The position numbers and the translations under genes were made by a program. Under the pieces are notes generated by a model, which ran no database searches, was not told where the DNA came from, and was given only the letters and a program-made list of their open reading frames with translations. From NCBI GenBank assembly GCA_021234155.1, contig JAJEKV010000129.1:188001-252000 (forward strand): 64,000 bases of DNA, in the 5' to 3' direction. Source of the DNA: Isoetes taiwanensis. Lineage: Eukaryota; Streptophyta; Lycopodiopsida; Isoetales; Isoetaceae. Of the stretch, positions 1 to 12,450 are shown one piece after another. Position 1 is the first letter of the stretch. Every line of letters begins with the position of its first letter.

Positions 1-25
1 GACCAGATATGGTCATATAAGAACT

Positions 26-174
26 TTTTGAATCAATTCCAAACCATGATGGTTTCCATGATTTTTAGCAGTTCCAGCCATCTTGAGTGCCACTAGAAAT
101 TTTGAATCAATTCCAAACCATGATGGTTTTCCATGATTTTTAGCAGTTCCAGCCATCTTGAGTGCCACTAGAAA
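26..174. repeat. 74-bp tandem duplication
   Basis: Two adjacent copies of a ~74-bp unit start at about 26 and 100 with the phrase TTTTGAATCAATTCC and end in GTGCCACTAGAAA. They differ by about one inserted T. On the minus strand both copies translate in one frame around FLVALKMAGTAKNHG, so this could be a duplicated exon, but I do not recognise the protein. Confidence 0.8.
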
Positions 175-674
175 ATTAGCTTCGAGATATGAGTGTTTGC
201 TACCTTCAGAAATGAAACCATACAAAGACAAACTTTTCCTGGCTTAGGATCGTGAAAAAAAAATAGATTGTGAATGTAGATTGTGAACTATTTTATTAAA
301 AGAACCATGTGAATGCAATCGGATACTGCGCTATCACTTGCATGCACACCATAGCAGCATGTGCATAGAATTCTAAATTCAGAAACTTTGTCACGATTTT
401 TTCTTGCCATTTCATGCTTTAGCTAATCAAAGTCAGGCAAAAAGAGAAAACAAATGAGGGGCCTCCTCAACAAACTGGACGATAGAATTACCAATGTGTC
501 ATAATACAGCTACATTCAGGACAACATAAAACTTCAATACTCTAAGTTTGTCTAGTTGCATAAGCTGAAACATACATTTTGAGATAAAAGACGGGTCATT
601 TGACCATCATAATCCTGTTGCAAATTGTTCACTTGCTTGGAAAGCCAGTGGGTCATTTGTTGATGATGTGAAGG

Positions 675-1800
675 TTACTGTGCATGCATTGGCAATGCAT
701 AATTCAGGAACTTATGTGCACTACATCTCTTGACAACTATTTCTGTCTTTTTGTTGCAAGTGGCGCTTTCACACCATTCTGCAGCTGTAGCAAATGCAGT
801 TGAGCCTACATCAAATGAATCAATAGTTAGAATGTCTGAGGCCCTTTGGTGGCCCAAGCCATGCTAAGACTTTAAGGAAACTCTAAAGACTTGCTCACTA
901 CATATAGGCATAGAATAATGAGCTTAGGGTATAGAGGCCACTGTACTGGTCCGGATTTAATTTACAAGTATCTGGCAACTAGCCGGCATCCACGGATGAG
1001 AATAAGTATGTGATGGCAAAAATACGTTCAAAACTCTGATCACAGAGTAAGTCTCAGTTCCGCCCATTCCTGTATAACATGCCAAGAATACAGATGGGCA
1101 ATTACCTGAAGCATTCCTGTATAACATGCTATAGCATACCTTCTTCAAATAATTTGAGCCGAAATAATGGATTGAGTTTCCACAGTTTTCAATGAGTAAA
1201 AATCATACCTCAGCGGAAGATGGCCACTGCATGAGCTCTGCTTCATCAGAATCTGCTGGAAGGGGCTCGAGTTTTAAAGTAGCTGCTCATCCAAGGGAGG
1301 CTCTGCTCACTTTTTTCAGCTAAACATGTCATTAGCATAATCTTGTACAAACTCAGAATTGCCGTGAGCTTCCAGGCTTCAAGTAGCATCTGCAACATGG
1401 CATACATGATGATTCAAAAACAAAGATCAAACAAAAGATTCATGTCCATTTGCATTTCCAATGATGCAAAAATCATCAGATTAAAGCATAAATTAAAATT
1501 CTACCTTCACTGCCTATACAAAGACGCTTGATGTACAGAAAAGGAAAAGAGTAAAAACTACCTCTTACTGCCATAAGCCATAGCCACACCTCGCAAACCA
1601 GAAGGCCCGATTTGAGAGTAGGAGCAGCTGTTGAAGATCTGGACTCTTAAATATGCATGCATCCAAGAACATATGGCAGGTGCTGTCAGGCGATGTGGCC
1701 GTCTCTCCAGCGACCCGACGAGCCCGACAAAGAACAGCCAAAATACTCCGGCAATGTGGCAAAGAAGAGCTCGACCATGGCTGCCATAGCCAGATTAGAT
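675..1800 (-). other. possible minus-strand exons, unidentified
   Basis: Several short minus-strand stretches read like exons of one gene. Around 1780-1565 there is an Arg/Ser-rich stretch. One that can be read as AATLKLEPLPADSDEAE ends at about 1208 and is followed by GAG|GTATG, a plausible splice donor. Another at 857-675 reads RASDILTIDSFDVGSTAF. No family was recognised and no continuous model could be built. The alternative is chance open frames in old repeats. Confidence 0.2.
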
Positions 1801-1899
1801 TGGAGCGACCGCCATATGTTCGAACGGATTGCTGGAAAAGAAAAACATGGCAACAAAAGGGAAGCTTGGATTGCGGCGCAGAACCATGAAAATAAAAAA

Positions 1900-2890
1900 A
1901 AGAAAAAAGAAAAACGTGAAACTCAATTACATATGTTGTGATAATAATAATAACTAGTCAAAAGCACGTTTGCTTACTTTGCATAGCAAATTGTAGGATA
2001 TGGTGTGAGTGATGTTTTATAATATAAAATTGAAATCGAATTAGGGCATTAGTAAAGTTTTTGCAAGAAATCGACAATAGTGATTGACACTCACATTCTT
2101 AGTCCACGTGAAAGCTATTCAACTTTACATAGAAATGCCATGCAGAATTGTAATCAATCTCTTAGGTAAATCTGCACTATAATACTTCATAATTAAAGAA
2201 TGTATGAAGCTGGATACTGTTGTCTTGTGTATGGGTTCATATTAGAAGTTGCTCCAATTGCACAAGCATTATGCAACCATTTTAATCATTCAAAGAACTC
2301 CAAGAATTACAACATGAGATAATTAACCCATCGTGTCATTATATAAGATAATTGTTCTTGTAATACCATCTTATTATTATTGTTTGGTTCAAGAATATTG
2401 TGTACATGTTTGCAAAAATGAGTGATGCCAAGCATCAATTATCTGTCTATATTATATGTTTGTCTATATTATAATATTTTCCATTGATTGGAAAATGCAA
2501 ATGTAACATTTTATTGTGCCTACTTATTTAAATGACAAAAAATTGTGTCCGATTAAAATTCTGTCCGATTAAAATTGTTGTGCTAAATTAAATTACCCCT
2601 GTTGTGCTAAATTGAATTACCCTCTCAGTTTATGTTCTTAAGGATCTAAGCCTTAAGAACAATCAACGCAGTTGGATCTTCTTCTACCCCGATCAATCAA
2701 CAAGCATTTTCCGCTGCAGTCTGAAGAAACATGGGTACCTAAGAACAAAAGTAAAGGATACCATTCTAAATGGAACATATGTTCTTCTCTAATGCTTGCT
2801 TGAAAGCTACAAAAATTAAAGGGGGCGATGAACAAACTCATATTCACGCTACTTATACCATTGCTACTAATATAGACATCTAGGAAGCAG
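1900..2890. other. AT-rich stretch without recognisable gene
   Basis: There is no coding signal that I can support. Short direct repeats occur near 2440-2475 (TGTCTATATTATA twice) and 2550-2625 (GTCCGATTAAAATT and GTTGTGCTAAATT, each twice). Confidence 0.5.
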
Positions 2891-2898
2891 GGTACAAT

Positions 2899-3134
2899 CC
2901 CGGGGGGTTCACTTATAGTAAGGGGGGTATGCCATGTGCGTGCATAGGGTGATCAAAAACACCCCCGTATACGATTTCTTGAAAGGCAAATTCGATCCCT
3001 TCCGTACAAAGTTTACCCCAAGTAGTGGCAAAAAACCCCCCTACCTCTTACGTATACGTATGGAAATGGGTCGAAAAAACCCCCCTACAAGTCACTCAGG
3101 CACATTGTATGGCACTTACAGTGAATCCCCCTTG
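2899..3134. mobile_element. hAT-like MITE, 236 bp, with 8-bp TSD
   Basis: The element begins CCCGGGGGGTTCACTTATAG. Its right end, read on the minus strand, begins CAAGGGGGATTCACTGTAAG, giving imperfect terminal inverted repeats of about 20 bp. It is flanked on both sides by GGTACAAT (2891-2898 and 3135-3142), an 8-bp target duplication. 8-bp TSDs with a C-A/C-GGGG terminus are typical of the hAT superfamily. Inside, the phrase AAAAAACCCCCCTAC occurs twice. There is no transposase, so it would be non-autonomous. The superfamily assignment is inference from TSD length and termini. Confidence 0.65.
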
Positions 3135-3142
3135 GGTACAAT

Positions 3143-4400
3143 TTGTGAGAAATGCATCATGGTGTGTATTTGGCCTTAAATTAGTTTGTTTTTTGCATGA
3201 TATATAACACGTGGCAAGAATAAGGATAGCACAATCCTGCAGCAGTCTGGAAGCTATATTCTTCATAACATTCAAAAGAGAAACAATGGAGAACGTTTAA
3301 GCATGCAGAATAGTAACAGTATGGTATGCTATTTAACAATATGGTAGAGATAATATATGAAGCATTTTAAAATCCAGATTTATGATGTTTTGATGGTGGG
3401 AATACTTTTCAAGTGGAGCAATAATGAACGACCCATTCAACCTAGAAAGGATCAGGCTGCTATATCCATAGAGTTGGGATGCAAGAGGCAAAATACCTCA
3501 TGAGATCAATATTCATATGATCGCACAGCTGACTAAAAGTGACCTGCCGATAAAGATGGTTCATTAGTAAGCATAATTTGCTCCAGATAAGAATGCTCCA
3601 TGATTTACATCCTTTTTATAAGCTTCCATGGAATGGTTCAACAAGACAACAAAAAAGGCCAGCATGCCTTTACTGAATGGTCAGTTATCAACACACCTTT
3701 CTCGCCTTCAATCCTATTAAAGATTATCAATGCAATGAACCATCCTACCTTGCATAATTTTGAAAAATACATGAGACCATCCATATGACTTGACCTAGTG
3801 GTTGAATGCAACTCACATGGGTAAAACAATTTGCAGATAGATGATATATTTTCCATGCTCTCAGCAATCCATGATACACATCATCATCTAATTTATGTCG
3901 CACAGGAGCAAATATTTCTTTACTGAGTTATCGTCTGATGCTTCCAAACTCACCATTTCAGTACACTGTTGTAGCACCTAAGCAAAGATAGTATTTCCTG
4001 CTGAACTCTGCAACGACTGGACTTGGCAGCTATTCAGAGCCAAGGTTTGCACAAGCATCATACCCTGCATGTATATATACAACATTATCGTGGTAACATT
4101 TTACTGCTATATTTGTTGAATGAAATGTTAGATGACCAAGTTGAATAAACGTGTCGATCTTTACTTTAGTGTCATCGAAGCAACTTCTTGACAAATGCAC
4201 CTGAAATGAACCAAAACAGATTAGATGCTACAGTATAATCCTCTCAGGATTCCTATCGGCCTCACCTTTTTTACTCCAGCAAATTCTCCTGAATTCAAGA
4301 TAGCGTTCATTCTGATCATGCGCTCAGAAGACGGATTATGGCTAGTTGTGACGAGGATTACTGTAGAACTAAGAAAATGTAACAGAGTCGTCGTGATCTG
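3143..4400. other. no recognisable gene
   Basis: AT-rich intergenic sequence. Open frames here are short, and neither strand shows a domain that I recognise. Confidence 0.5.
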
Positions 4401-4414
4401 ATATGATCGACTAC

Positions 4415-5655
4415 TCTCTATATATTGCTAAAGGGAAAGTTCCGCAGTTCACAAATCAAAGGCAACAATTCAAACCCACCTTTTGCAAGTTGGGAATGCA
4501 TGGCGATACCCTTCTCAAGATGCTTTACTTTCACCAATCCACCAGCATTTCTCTTTCCCTCTTCTTCTACCACACAACTGACACATGCTTTCAGTGCAGC
4601 AATACATCTGGAATAAAACCTTTATTTTGCATATCTGTAAATAACTTGAAGGCCAAATCAGGCTCCCCACCTTCTGCATACCCAAGTATCACTGCATTCC
4701 AAGAGACCAGATTATAATGTGGCATTCTATCAAATACCAGGTGAGCATGAGCCATGCTTCCACATTTGGAATACATATCCACCAAGGTGCTTGCTACAAA
4801 AGCATCTAACTCATATTCCCTTTTTGCAAGTTCAGAGTGAATAGCAATTCCCCTCTCTAGAGAGTCTATTCTTGCAGATGTCCAAAGCTGTTTGCCTCCT
4901 CTTGCTGCAGAGATACCACATGCCCTCAATGCAGCAACATGAGTTAGACCATCTGGAGTGAAACCTTCATCGTGCATCTGTGCAAATAACTGCAGGGGCA
5001 ATTCAGACTCTCCACTTTCTATGTACCCAAAGATCACAGCATTCCATGACACCACGTCATGATGCTGCATCTTGCTGAAAACCCAGTGAGCATGCATCAT
5101 GCTCCCACATTTGACGTACATATCCAATATGGTGTTTGCAACATAAATACTCAGTTCATGGCTACACTTTGCAAGTTGGGAGTGGATATCCATTCCCCTT
5201 TCAAGCCACTCTATTTTCATAAGTTTTCCCTCAACTTGTTTGCCAGCTTCTTTTTCTGCACAATCCGCGCAAGCCTTAAGTGCACCAACATAAGTTCGAG
5301 CATCGGGCTTGAAGCCTTTGTCCTGCATGCAGACAAATAAATTCAGAGCCAACTCACTCTCCCCAATCTCAATGTACCAAAATATCATAGCATTCCAGGA
5401 CATCACATTATAATATAGCATCCTATTGAAGACCCCACAGGCATCTAAGCTGCTCCCAAATTTGAAATACATATGCACCAGAGTGTTAGCTGTAATAATA
5501 TTTGATTCATCTCCAGTGCCAATCGCAGCAGCATGAATATTCCTGGCAGAATATAGGTCCTTTGAATTAATACACGCCTTCAGTGCAGAAAGTAGAAGAT
5601 TGATCTGGTTTTATCCCATTCCCTCTCATCTCCTCATAAATCATAAGAGCCTTCT
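4415..5655 (-). pseudogene. PPR-protein pseudogene (PLS type), several frameshifts
   Basis: This encodes tandem pentatricopeptide repeats of the PLS kind, with signatures such as VVSWNAVI.GYIESGE and TILDMYVKCGSMMHAH. The longest clean stretch (5478-4591, about 290 codons) holds roughly three 100-residue units. The gene continues on both sides in other frames. Upstream, EEMRGNGIKPD (about 5600-5640) is separated by a frameshift from SALKACINSKDLYSARNIH, and a TAG lies just before it. Downstream, GFIPDV shifts at about 4603 into CIAALKACVSC and then LEKGIAMHSQLAK before ending near 4415. No E or DYW domain follows. PPR proteins bind organelle RNA; this copy is broken. Its Ser-Leu-Glu-Arg-Gly linker differs from the two larger PPR loci, so it belongs to another subfamily. 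Confidence 0.85.
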
Positions 5656-5699
5656 ACCTTCAAGCTTGGGATTCGAAGTCTCAGATAGACTTGACATCT

Positions 5700-6480
5700 C
5701 AAATTGCCCTCATATTGAACGGCTTGCTTCCTCAAGCCATGAAGCTCTGTATACAAATTATGTGCACAGCTTTCCGAAAGCTTTAATCTGCAGTGATAAT
5801 TAAGGAGTTATCATGTTGTACTCATCCTATAGCTTTAGGATTCAAAAAGGCGATCACATACCTCTCCCTCTTGGCATTTAACTTTGCTTCCATTTGATCG
5901 AGCTCATTACGATAGTATGAGCCCATAGCTTCAATAATGGCTTCGTGGTTTTGTTCAAGAGCTTTGCAAGCCCCAACTGTCACTGCGGAGCTTACAGTAG
6001 AATGAATGAGCATTTCATCCTCAAAACGTGCTTGCTGCTCTTTGCAAATGATATAAGTACTAACCTAGCTGAATATGTTAAAGCACTTATTGATAGGACC
6101 TTGTACAAAAACGCTTAGAGTAGACTGGATAAAGGTGGATTTGAATTGAACCACATACCAGACAGACCATTCACTTTAGTACAGTTCAAAACCAGAAATA
6201 TGTCACACCATTTACATTGCTGGAGCAGATAAGAACATACCTCTAAATATCCGAAATCTCTCCTTTCTTGCCACTCCAATGCATGCTCATAAGTCTGAAA
6301 CCCCTGTCTGCATTTGAAGAAACTAAAATTTAGCAAATGTAACTCAAGAATGTTTCTTTGATGGATAAACCCTTCAAATCATCGTGGCCTAGCCCCTTCA
6401 AATTCGAAAAAATCACCGTAGCCTAGCCTCTTCAAATTCGAAATAAAAACTCGGATAAGAACCCGAGTATGGAACCCCAA
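5700..6480. other. no recognisable gene
   Basis: Only short open frames are seen. One minus-strand frame at 6013-5822 contains ACKALEQNHEAIIEAMGSYY, which looks coding-like, but I do not recognise it and it has no clear exon borders. Confidence 0.4.
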
Positions 6481-6496
6481 ATCCGCCTTCCAAACT

Positions 6497-6564
6497 GGGG
6501 TTTGACTCCACAAGGCGAGATAAGCTCGGTGGGGTTTGACTCCACAAGGCGGGATAAGCTCGGG
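6497..6564. repeat. 34-bp tandem duplication
   Basis: GGGGTTTGACTCCACAAGGC is repeated at 6497 and 6531 with the same following AAGCTCGG phrase, giving two copies of a 34-bp unit. Confidence 0.8.
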
Positions 6565-7008
6565 TTCGTCTTCTGTTTGCCGCAATGCCGCTTCACTGCA
6601 AGCCGTATGCCGCCTCAGCGCAAGAGGACCACATTCCCAACAAAGCTCCTAAAAATAGGACGATAGCCTATTTACAGAGAACCAAAAAACAGAGGTACTC
6701 CTCTAGTGCAAATGACCTCCATCGACCTCTTTGTGGATTCCTAGGCAGGCAGAGGCGTGGTGCCTAGAGGGAGAAAAAATGCGGCAAAAATAGAGATGGG
6801 AACGAGCCAATACGAATTCTCTGTTCTCTCGATGCCAAAGATAACTTCCGAGGCTACTGAACATTTGGAATTTTCATGTATTTTTCCAATCAAGTAGATG
6901 GAATCAAGCGGTTGGAATAGCATCCACTTGCAAAAAATCCCACTTGGCGTGAACGTGGACACTCTAAAATTGCTTCAAAGTGTCACTTTGTGTTTGTGCA
7001 AACGTGCT

Positions 7009-7065
7009 AATAATAATAATAACAATAACAATAATAATAATTTATTGTTGTTGTTGTTGTTGTCG

Positions 7066-7132
<67 letters not shown>

Positions 7133-7159
7133 CATCGTCATCGTCATCGTCATCATCAA
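7009..7159 (-). repeat. trinucleotide 3' tail of the LINE
   Basis: On the plus strand this is (AAT)n with AAC variants (about 7009-7041), (TTG)n (about 7043-7062) and (TCA)n (about 7065-7159). It lies at the 3' end of the minus-strand LINE where a poly(A) would be expected, so it is probably a tail-derived microsatellite. The second LINE ends in a pentanucleotide array in the same position. Confidence 0.75.
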
Positions 7160-7212
7160 GCCATTTAGGCCCCCAGGTCTCTATGGAAAAAATCTACAAC
7201 ATTAGCATGCGC

Positions 7213-7977
7213 TCATTCTAGAGCATTATTAAATTTAAACCCTTCCATAAGATTGAACGGATTAATTATGTCCTCTCTTTCTTTCCACAATTCTCTGACA
7301 TACGAACTTAGAGTATGGGCAGGAAGATCAAACAATTCCTTCAAAGTAGACATGTGAATTCCATATTTGGCTCTTATATGTTCATAAGAGTAGCATTCTA
7401 ATAAAGCATGTTTTTCTGTCTCTAGCTTCGGATCTAGACAACCAGGACAAAATCTCTCTTCTCGTACTAACCCATGCATTCTACCAGTTTCAATATGTAG
7501 ATTATGAGATGACAATCTAAGCTGCGAGATTGTCATTCGCTTCTTTCTACTAATATGAGAGGCTAAATAAGCTTGATCTGTATATACTTTTAGGTCATTT
7601 ATCTCTTCTAGATAAAACTTTTTTTTCGTATCACCATCTGCATTTAGCTGCCACATTTTCTTAACCACTATTTCTGTTACCTGTTCATGTACTTCCTTAA
7701 ACTTCGTCGATGCTGGCCATATCCCCTATCCAAGCCATCTAGTCACCCATCTTCTTATATCTGCATACCATCCTCTATCTCTTGACTGTTCTAGAGCCAG
7801 CCTAGGCCACCTATCCAAATCCATGGACAAAATCCTATTTACATAAGTGATGGTCCTGCAAAGTGCCTCTACTTCCAAGGGTAGCAAACCTGCCTCCGCA
7901 AGAAGCATGCAGTACGGCGTTTGTGGTTTTACACCAAATTCCCAAAGAAGAAACCGCTTTTGAACTTTTTTTTTCAA
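7213..7977 (-). pseudogene. LINE ORF2 C-terminal part
   Basis: Two minus-strand pieces belong here. The first (7977-7726) includes PYCMLLAEAGLLPLEVEAL. The second (7668-7213) includes RLSSHNLHIETGRMHGL and then a Cys/His cluster, CPGC...EKHALLEC, as found at the C-terminus of L1-type ORF2 proteins. The second LINE has the matching CQCC...DEYHALQIC segment. The role of this cluster in family members is nucleic-acid binding during target-primed reverse transcription. The two pieces are separated by a frameshift. Confidence 0.8.
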
Positions 7978-8244
7978 TCTCGGCGTACAATTTTTTTGAG
8001 AGTCCAGTCCCCATATTGGGCTGCCATATAATATTACCGGTTTAACTTGTATGCCAAAAGCAGCCTCCCGGTTTCAATGCTCAAAATTATTCACTTTACA
8101 ATGGTGCATCATATTATAATAAGCCCCCGAGGCCTCCGTAGTTTCTCTTTTCGGTTGCGATCACCCATCTATAATCATTTGTGTTCTCAACGCCAAGATA
8201 TTTATATGCTTTTACCTGCTCCAAGGGAATCCCTCCTACTGTAA

Positions 8245-9325
8245 TTATAAAAAGGGTAAAATCACGACCACCAACAACCATTATCTTGGACTTAGCTTAT
8301 TTATCTGCATACCTTTATGCTCACAAAATTCTTGCAGCACATCTAAATGCTGCTGAAGCCCATTGGCAGTTTTGGAAATCAAAACTATATCATCAGCAAA
8401 TAGTAATAATTGCACAGTATACTTACCAAGTTTTGCTCCAACACCACCAAGCCTGGCCAGCCACCCCTCCAGCTCATCGATAAAGAGACCAAAAAGCGTT
8501 GGGGAACAAGGACACCCTTGTTTAACCCCAATGGTGTTCTCTACGATTCAGTCCCAGAAAGGGAAAAGAGAGTTCAACCATTACCTTTTTGTACAGACAA
8601 GCAATCGCTTGCCTTATTTCTAATGACACCTGTAAAAATTCTAAGCGTGAAGCAAGATTTGTCCTTTTAACCTTATAAAATGCTTTAGTTAAATCAATAA
8701 AAGCAAAATATCTCTTATTTCTTGATCCCTTTGCACCCTCAGCCAATACTCGCAATGTGGCCAAATGATCAAGTGTGGAGTAAGCTTCTCTAAAGCCTGC
8801 TTGTCCAATCGCTCGGCCATCATGAGAGTCCGCCCAAACTGAGAGTTTTTGTTCAATCATAGAAGCAAACAATTTGGCAAATAAACTACCCACAAGGATT
8901 GTGCGATAATTCCTTATGTCATCCTTATCTCCCCGATTTGTATATCGGAATAACTCTATTCAAACACCCGGCCTGGGAAACCGCCCCGCCAAAAGAGCAT
9001 CATTACAGATTTCCGCCAATAAAACATGAAGTGACGCATCGCTCCATTTAAATAATGGGGTTGACATGCCATTAGCATCGATTGGCTCACCATTTCCCAT
9101 ATTCTTCAAAGCTTCTTGCACATTTTGCAATGTAAAGATTGGAGATGCATCCCCTTCACAGGCCATTTGGTTCATGTGTGGCGTATTATATAGCTCCTCT
9201 ACCCATGATAACAACTCTTTTCTAGAGATATCTCCGATCAAATTTTTCTTTTTGGAGCGGTTAAAAAACCTCTTTGGATCAGTATCCATCTCATGCATAA
9301 GCATTTCAAAGATGTTTTTCACCAA
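8245..9325 (-). pseudogene. LINE reverse transcriptase remnant
   Basis: The minus strand carries reverse transcriptase blocks in order. The N-terminal spacer (9325-8960) has NMGNGEPIDANGMSTPLFKW. Next come QAGFREAYSTLDHLATLRVL and FAFIDLTKAFYKVKR (8893-8522). A frameshift near 8525 leads into QGCPCSPTLFGLF and then FADDIVLIS, with the catalytic FADD at 8402-8391. The last part, AYKYLGV, lies near 8200. The Asp of FIDLTKAF and both Asp of FADD are present, but the frame is broken at several places. Confidence 0.88.
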
Positions 9326-9522
9326 GCTCTTTTTTTACGCTTTAATAAGCCTTCTATAAAGCACAAGTTTATCGTGATCTTTAGATTGTTTCCACACCTC
9401 TTTTTTCGCTCTCGCAATCCCCATCAAACCACTTTGCTATTTACCCAACTCGCTCTCTTTGGTTTTGTAAGGCCAAAACTAGTTTGTGCTACATCCAAAA
9501 TGATGTTCATTAGAGCTTTACT

Positions 9523-10153
9523 TCAGCTATCTTGTAATGATCCTTGCCATTGCATCTCCATCAACTTTGCATCCAACGCTTTTTTATAATTGTTTGCAAG
9601 TCTATATGACAGCTTTAGCTTTGGTAACGGTATTGCATCTCTCACTTTGCGCTTTGTTTTCATATCCAATGTGAACACATAAGGGACATGATCAGAATCA
9701 ATATTCCTCTCTAGCATGTAAAAATCCGTTACTAGATTTACTGCTTTTGAATCTCCAATAAGATAATCAATAGTACTGCTCCCATTTGGCTGATGGTACG
9801 TGGGGCAACTGAAATTAGGAAATCTAGTTATTCCATTGTATACAATAAAGCTAAAAGCCTCACATAATGCAAGTATATGTTTGCCCATCTTATTGGTGAC
9901 CGTATCTGCTGACTTACGGGGCCAACTAGCTTGCTTATCTGATTGCTCAACAAGCCACACGGGATTCTCATCTTTAGACAGAAGAGAGGCTTGTCTATTG
10001 CTAATACGACCATTAAGGTCTCCCGCAATAATAACCATGCCGGATTCTTTATACTTTGCAATATCTGTTGCAAGATGGATGAAAGGATCATCAACACATA
10101 GCCCATCGGTGGAATAAACAGGTGCTGGATAAGGTTCAAGAGGAGCAAAATAA
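9523..10153 (-). pseudogene. LINE endonuclease, C-terminal half
   Basis: This is the second half of an AP-like (EEP family) endonuclease. The visible motifs are CYFAPLEPYP, IIAGDLNGRI, a Ser-Ser-Thr-Ile-Asp-Tyr-Leu block (GSSTIDYLI) and DSDHVPYVF. These correspond to the GD.N, S.IDYI and SDH catalytic motifs. The matching N-terminal half lies 2.34 kb away at 12495-12830. The open frame extends a few codons into the inserted element at its 5' side. Confidence 0.88.
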
Positions 10154-10199
10154 CACATCAAAAACGATGCCCACATCCTCCTTAAAATACCCCCTTTTG

Positions 10200-10930
10200 G
10201 AAATGGGGAATTGAGGAGCAAAGGATAATCTTTTGTGGAGAAGGGAATTTTAGTTCTATGTTAGGGGTATTGAGGGAGTAACGGGGGGATTGCGATTTCG
10301 AATATGGGAATTTTTTGTAAAAAATGAAGAATGGGGGATGAGGAGAACTGAGGTAGTCAAGGGTATTAGAGGTAATGAGGGAGTAATAAGGGGATTGCAT
10401 TTAGAACATGGGGATTTCTACTAAAAAAAAAATGAAGAATGGGGATGAGGAGAAATGGGGGGTAGTCATGGTTAGTAGGGTTAATGAGGGAGTAATGGGG
10501 GATTGCAATTTAGAACATGGGGATTTTTCTGAGAAAATGAAAAATGGAGGATGAGGAGAAATGGGGTAATCAGGGGTATTATGGGTAAGTAAGGGAGTAA
10601 CAGGGGGATTGCAATCTAGAACATGGGGATTTCTACTAAAAAAATGGAGAATGGGGGATGACGAGAAATGGGGTAGTCATGGTTAGTAGGGGTAATGAGG
10701 GAGTAATGAGGGATTGTAATTTAGAACATGGGGATGTCTACTAAAAAAATGAAGAATGGTAGATGACGAGAAATGGGGTAGTCAAGGTTAGTAGGGGTAA
10801 TGAGGGAGTAATGGGGGATTGCAATTTAGAACGCGAGATGAGAAGAAATGGGGTAGTAGGTTTAGTACGGGTAATGATGGCGTAATCGAGGCATTGCAAT
10901 TTAGAATGTGGGGATGAGGAGAAATAGGGT
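10200..10930. repeat. ~105-bp G-rich minisatellite inside the TIR element
   Basis: The landmark AGAACATGGGGAT recurs at about 10300 (variant), 10403, 10512, 10618, 10723 and 10828 (variant), a period near 105 bp and about 6.5 degenerate copies. Each unit holds several runs of three to six G on the plus strand, such as GAATGGGGGATGAGGAG. Confidence 0.85.
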
Positions 10931-10944
10931 AATCAGAGTTAGAC

Positions 10945-11860
10945 AAGGGGATCAGCTCTTGCCTTCCTGTAGGTGGTAGGGCTTTTTTATATATAAATAA
11001 ATAAATAATTATCAGTTATATATCCAAACGTGATTTCTAAAGGCATTTCACGAAGCAGAGCATGGGAATTGTTAGGGGCAGGATGCCTAATATTATCAAA
11101 TAAGGTTTATGTTGTATAAATGACAAAATTGTGAGGGACAAGCAATAGTTTTATTGGATCGAGTAATGGTTACATGGAATATCTGTAATCTGATCTTGAA
11201 ATATTCCACTAACATCTACGAGTGAATTGCAAGAAATATTTATAGACATGATATTTCCATAACGGGGGAGCACCAAACATACATCTCAAGGCAATGGCTC
11301 AAGGGGCTAATATATATGGAGACGTGCGAGGAAAGGACCCTAAGGCCACCGTATATTATGGTAGTATAGCAAAGGCAATGTATTACCCTCATTTGGCCAG
11401 ATAGGACAAATAGAAGTAAACAACACTTATAGCGGAGAAATGGCTATGCACTTGGAACCGGCAGAAATGTCATTTGGGTAGCAAGATTTGTGAATGATCA
11501 ATAATTAGCAGCCTATATGGTCTGTATTCTAGATTGTTATCATCACTAGATCCATGTTCGAAGTGATAATTGGAGTTGGTTAATTGTTTGAAGTGATATA
11601 ATGCATGGCTTTGTTGTTCCATGCGCTGGACAATCTACCTTACATCACTTAAAGCTATGGTCAATCATGCAGCTTTTGTTTCCATGTTTTATGTAACAAT
11701 TTCGCTAATATATCCACTTTGGATCTATTCGAAGGGCATGCTCAATATCTAACTTTAATTCTTGGCTTACGTTGTTTGTGTACCCATCTAATTTTACAGC
11801 ATGGTATAGAGCTAATTTTACAAGTTATAGACATTAACATGCCATGATAAGAGGATATTA
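10945..11860. other. AT-rich core of the TIR element
   Basis: About 0.9 kb without a coding frame or a recognisable domain. It contains a short A/T microsatellite (TATATAAATAAATAAATAA) near 10990. Confidence 0.5.
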
Positions 11861-11869
11861 GCCTATAAA

Positions 11870-12450
11870 ATATAAAGGGGGAGTTGCAGAAATAGGGAAC
11901 ACGGTAAAACATTGCAAATGGAAATGGGGGATTGTTGCATATGGAAATGGGGAATACATTGCATGTAGAAACAGAGTACAACTGAAAGAATTTTTGATAG
12001 GAGGATATATATCACAAAGGGGGTATGAACATTGATTGTTTTGACGGGGTACGCACATATGGAATGGGGTACAAATGAAGAAATTTTCGAGTAAGGGGAT
12101 ATCAAACTACAAAATAAAAAAGGGGGATTGTTTAGAAAGGGGTATGAATAGTGGTTGCAAGAAATGGGGTACGAATATTGCATATGTAGAAATGGGGTAC
12201 AAATGAAGAAAGTTTCGAGTAAGGGGATATGAAACTACAAAATCACAAAAGGGGGATTGTTGAGGAAAGGGGTATGAATATTAGTTGCAAGAAATGGGGT
12301 ACGAACATTACATATGGCAATAGGGGATATAAAAAAAACTTCAAATAAGAGGATACTAATCTACAAAATCACAAAGGGGGGGAATGTGTTAAAAACCCCG
12401 ATTTTCAAAATCATTGCTATTCCACCTAAAGGGGGATTTTGAGGGGGTTT
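11870..12450. repeat. ~120-bp G-rich minisatellite, right arm of the TIR element
   Basis: The phrase TTGCAAGAAATGGGGTACGA recurs at 12155 and 12275 with matching flanks, giving a period of 120 bp. Related degenerate copies extend to about 11870 on the left. As in the left arm, the G runs are on the plus strand, but the unit sequence is different. Confidence 0.8.

Noticed and set aside
6898-7221. Open frame rich in Asn, Leu and Ser
   Set aside because: It is translated microsatellite, the trinucleotide tail of the LINE on the other strand.
10200-10930. CRISPR-like regular repeats
   Set aside because: Units are about 105 bp, degenerate and without conserved spacers, inside a transposon of a plant genome.
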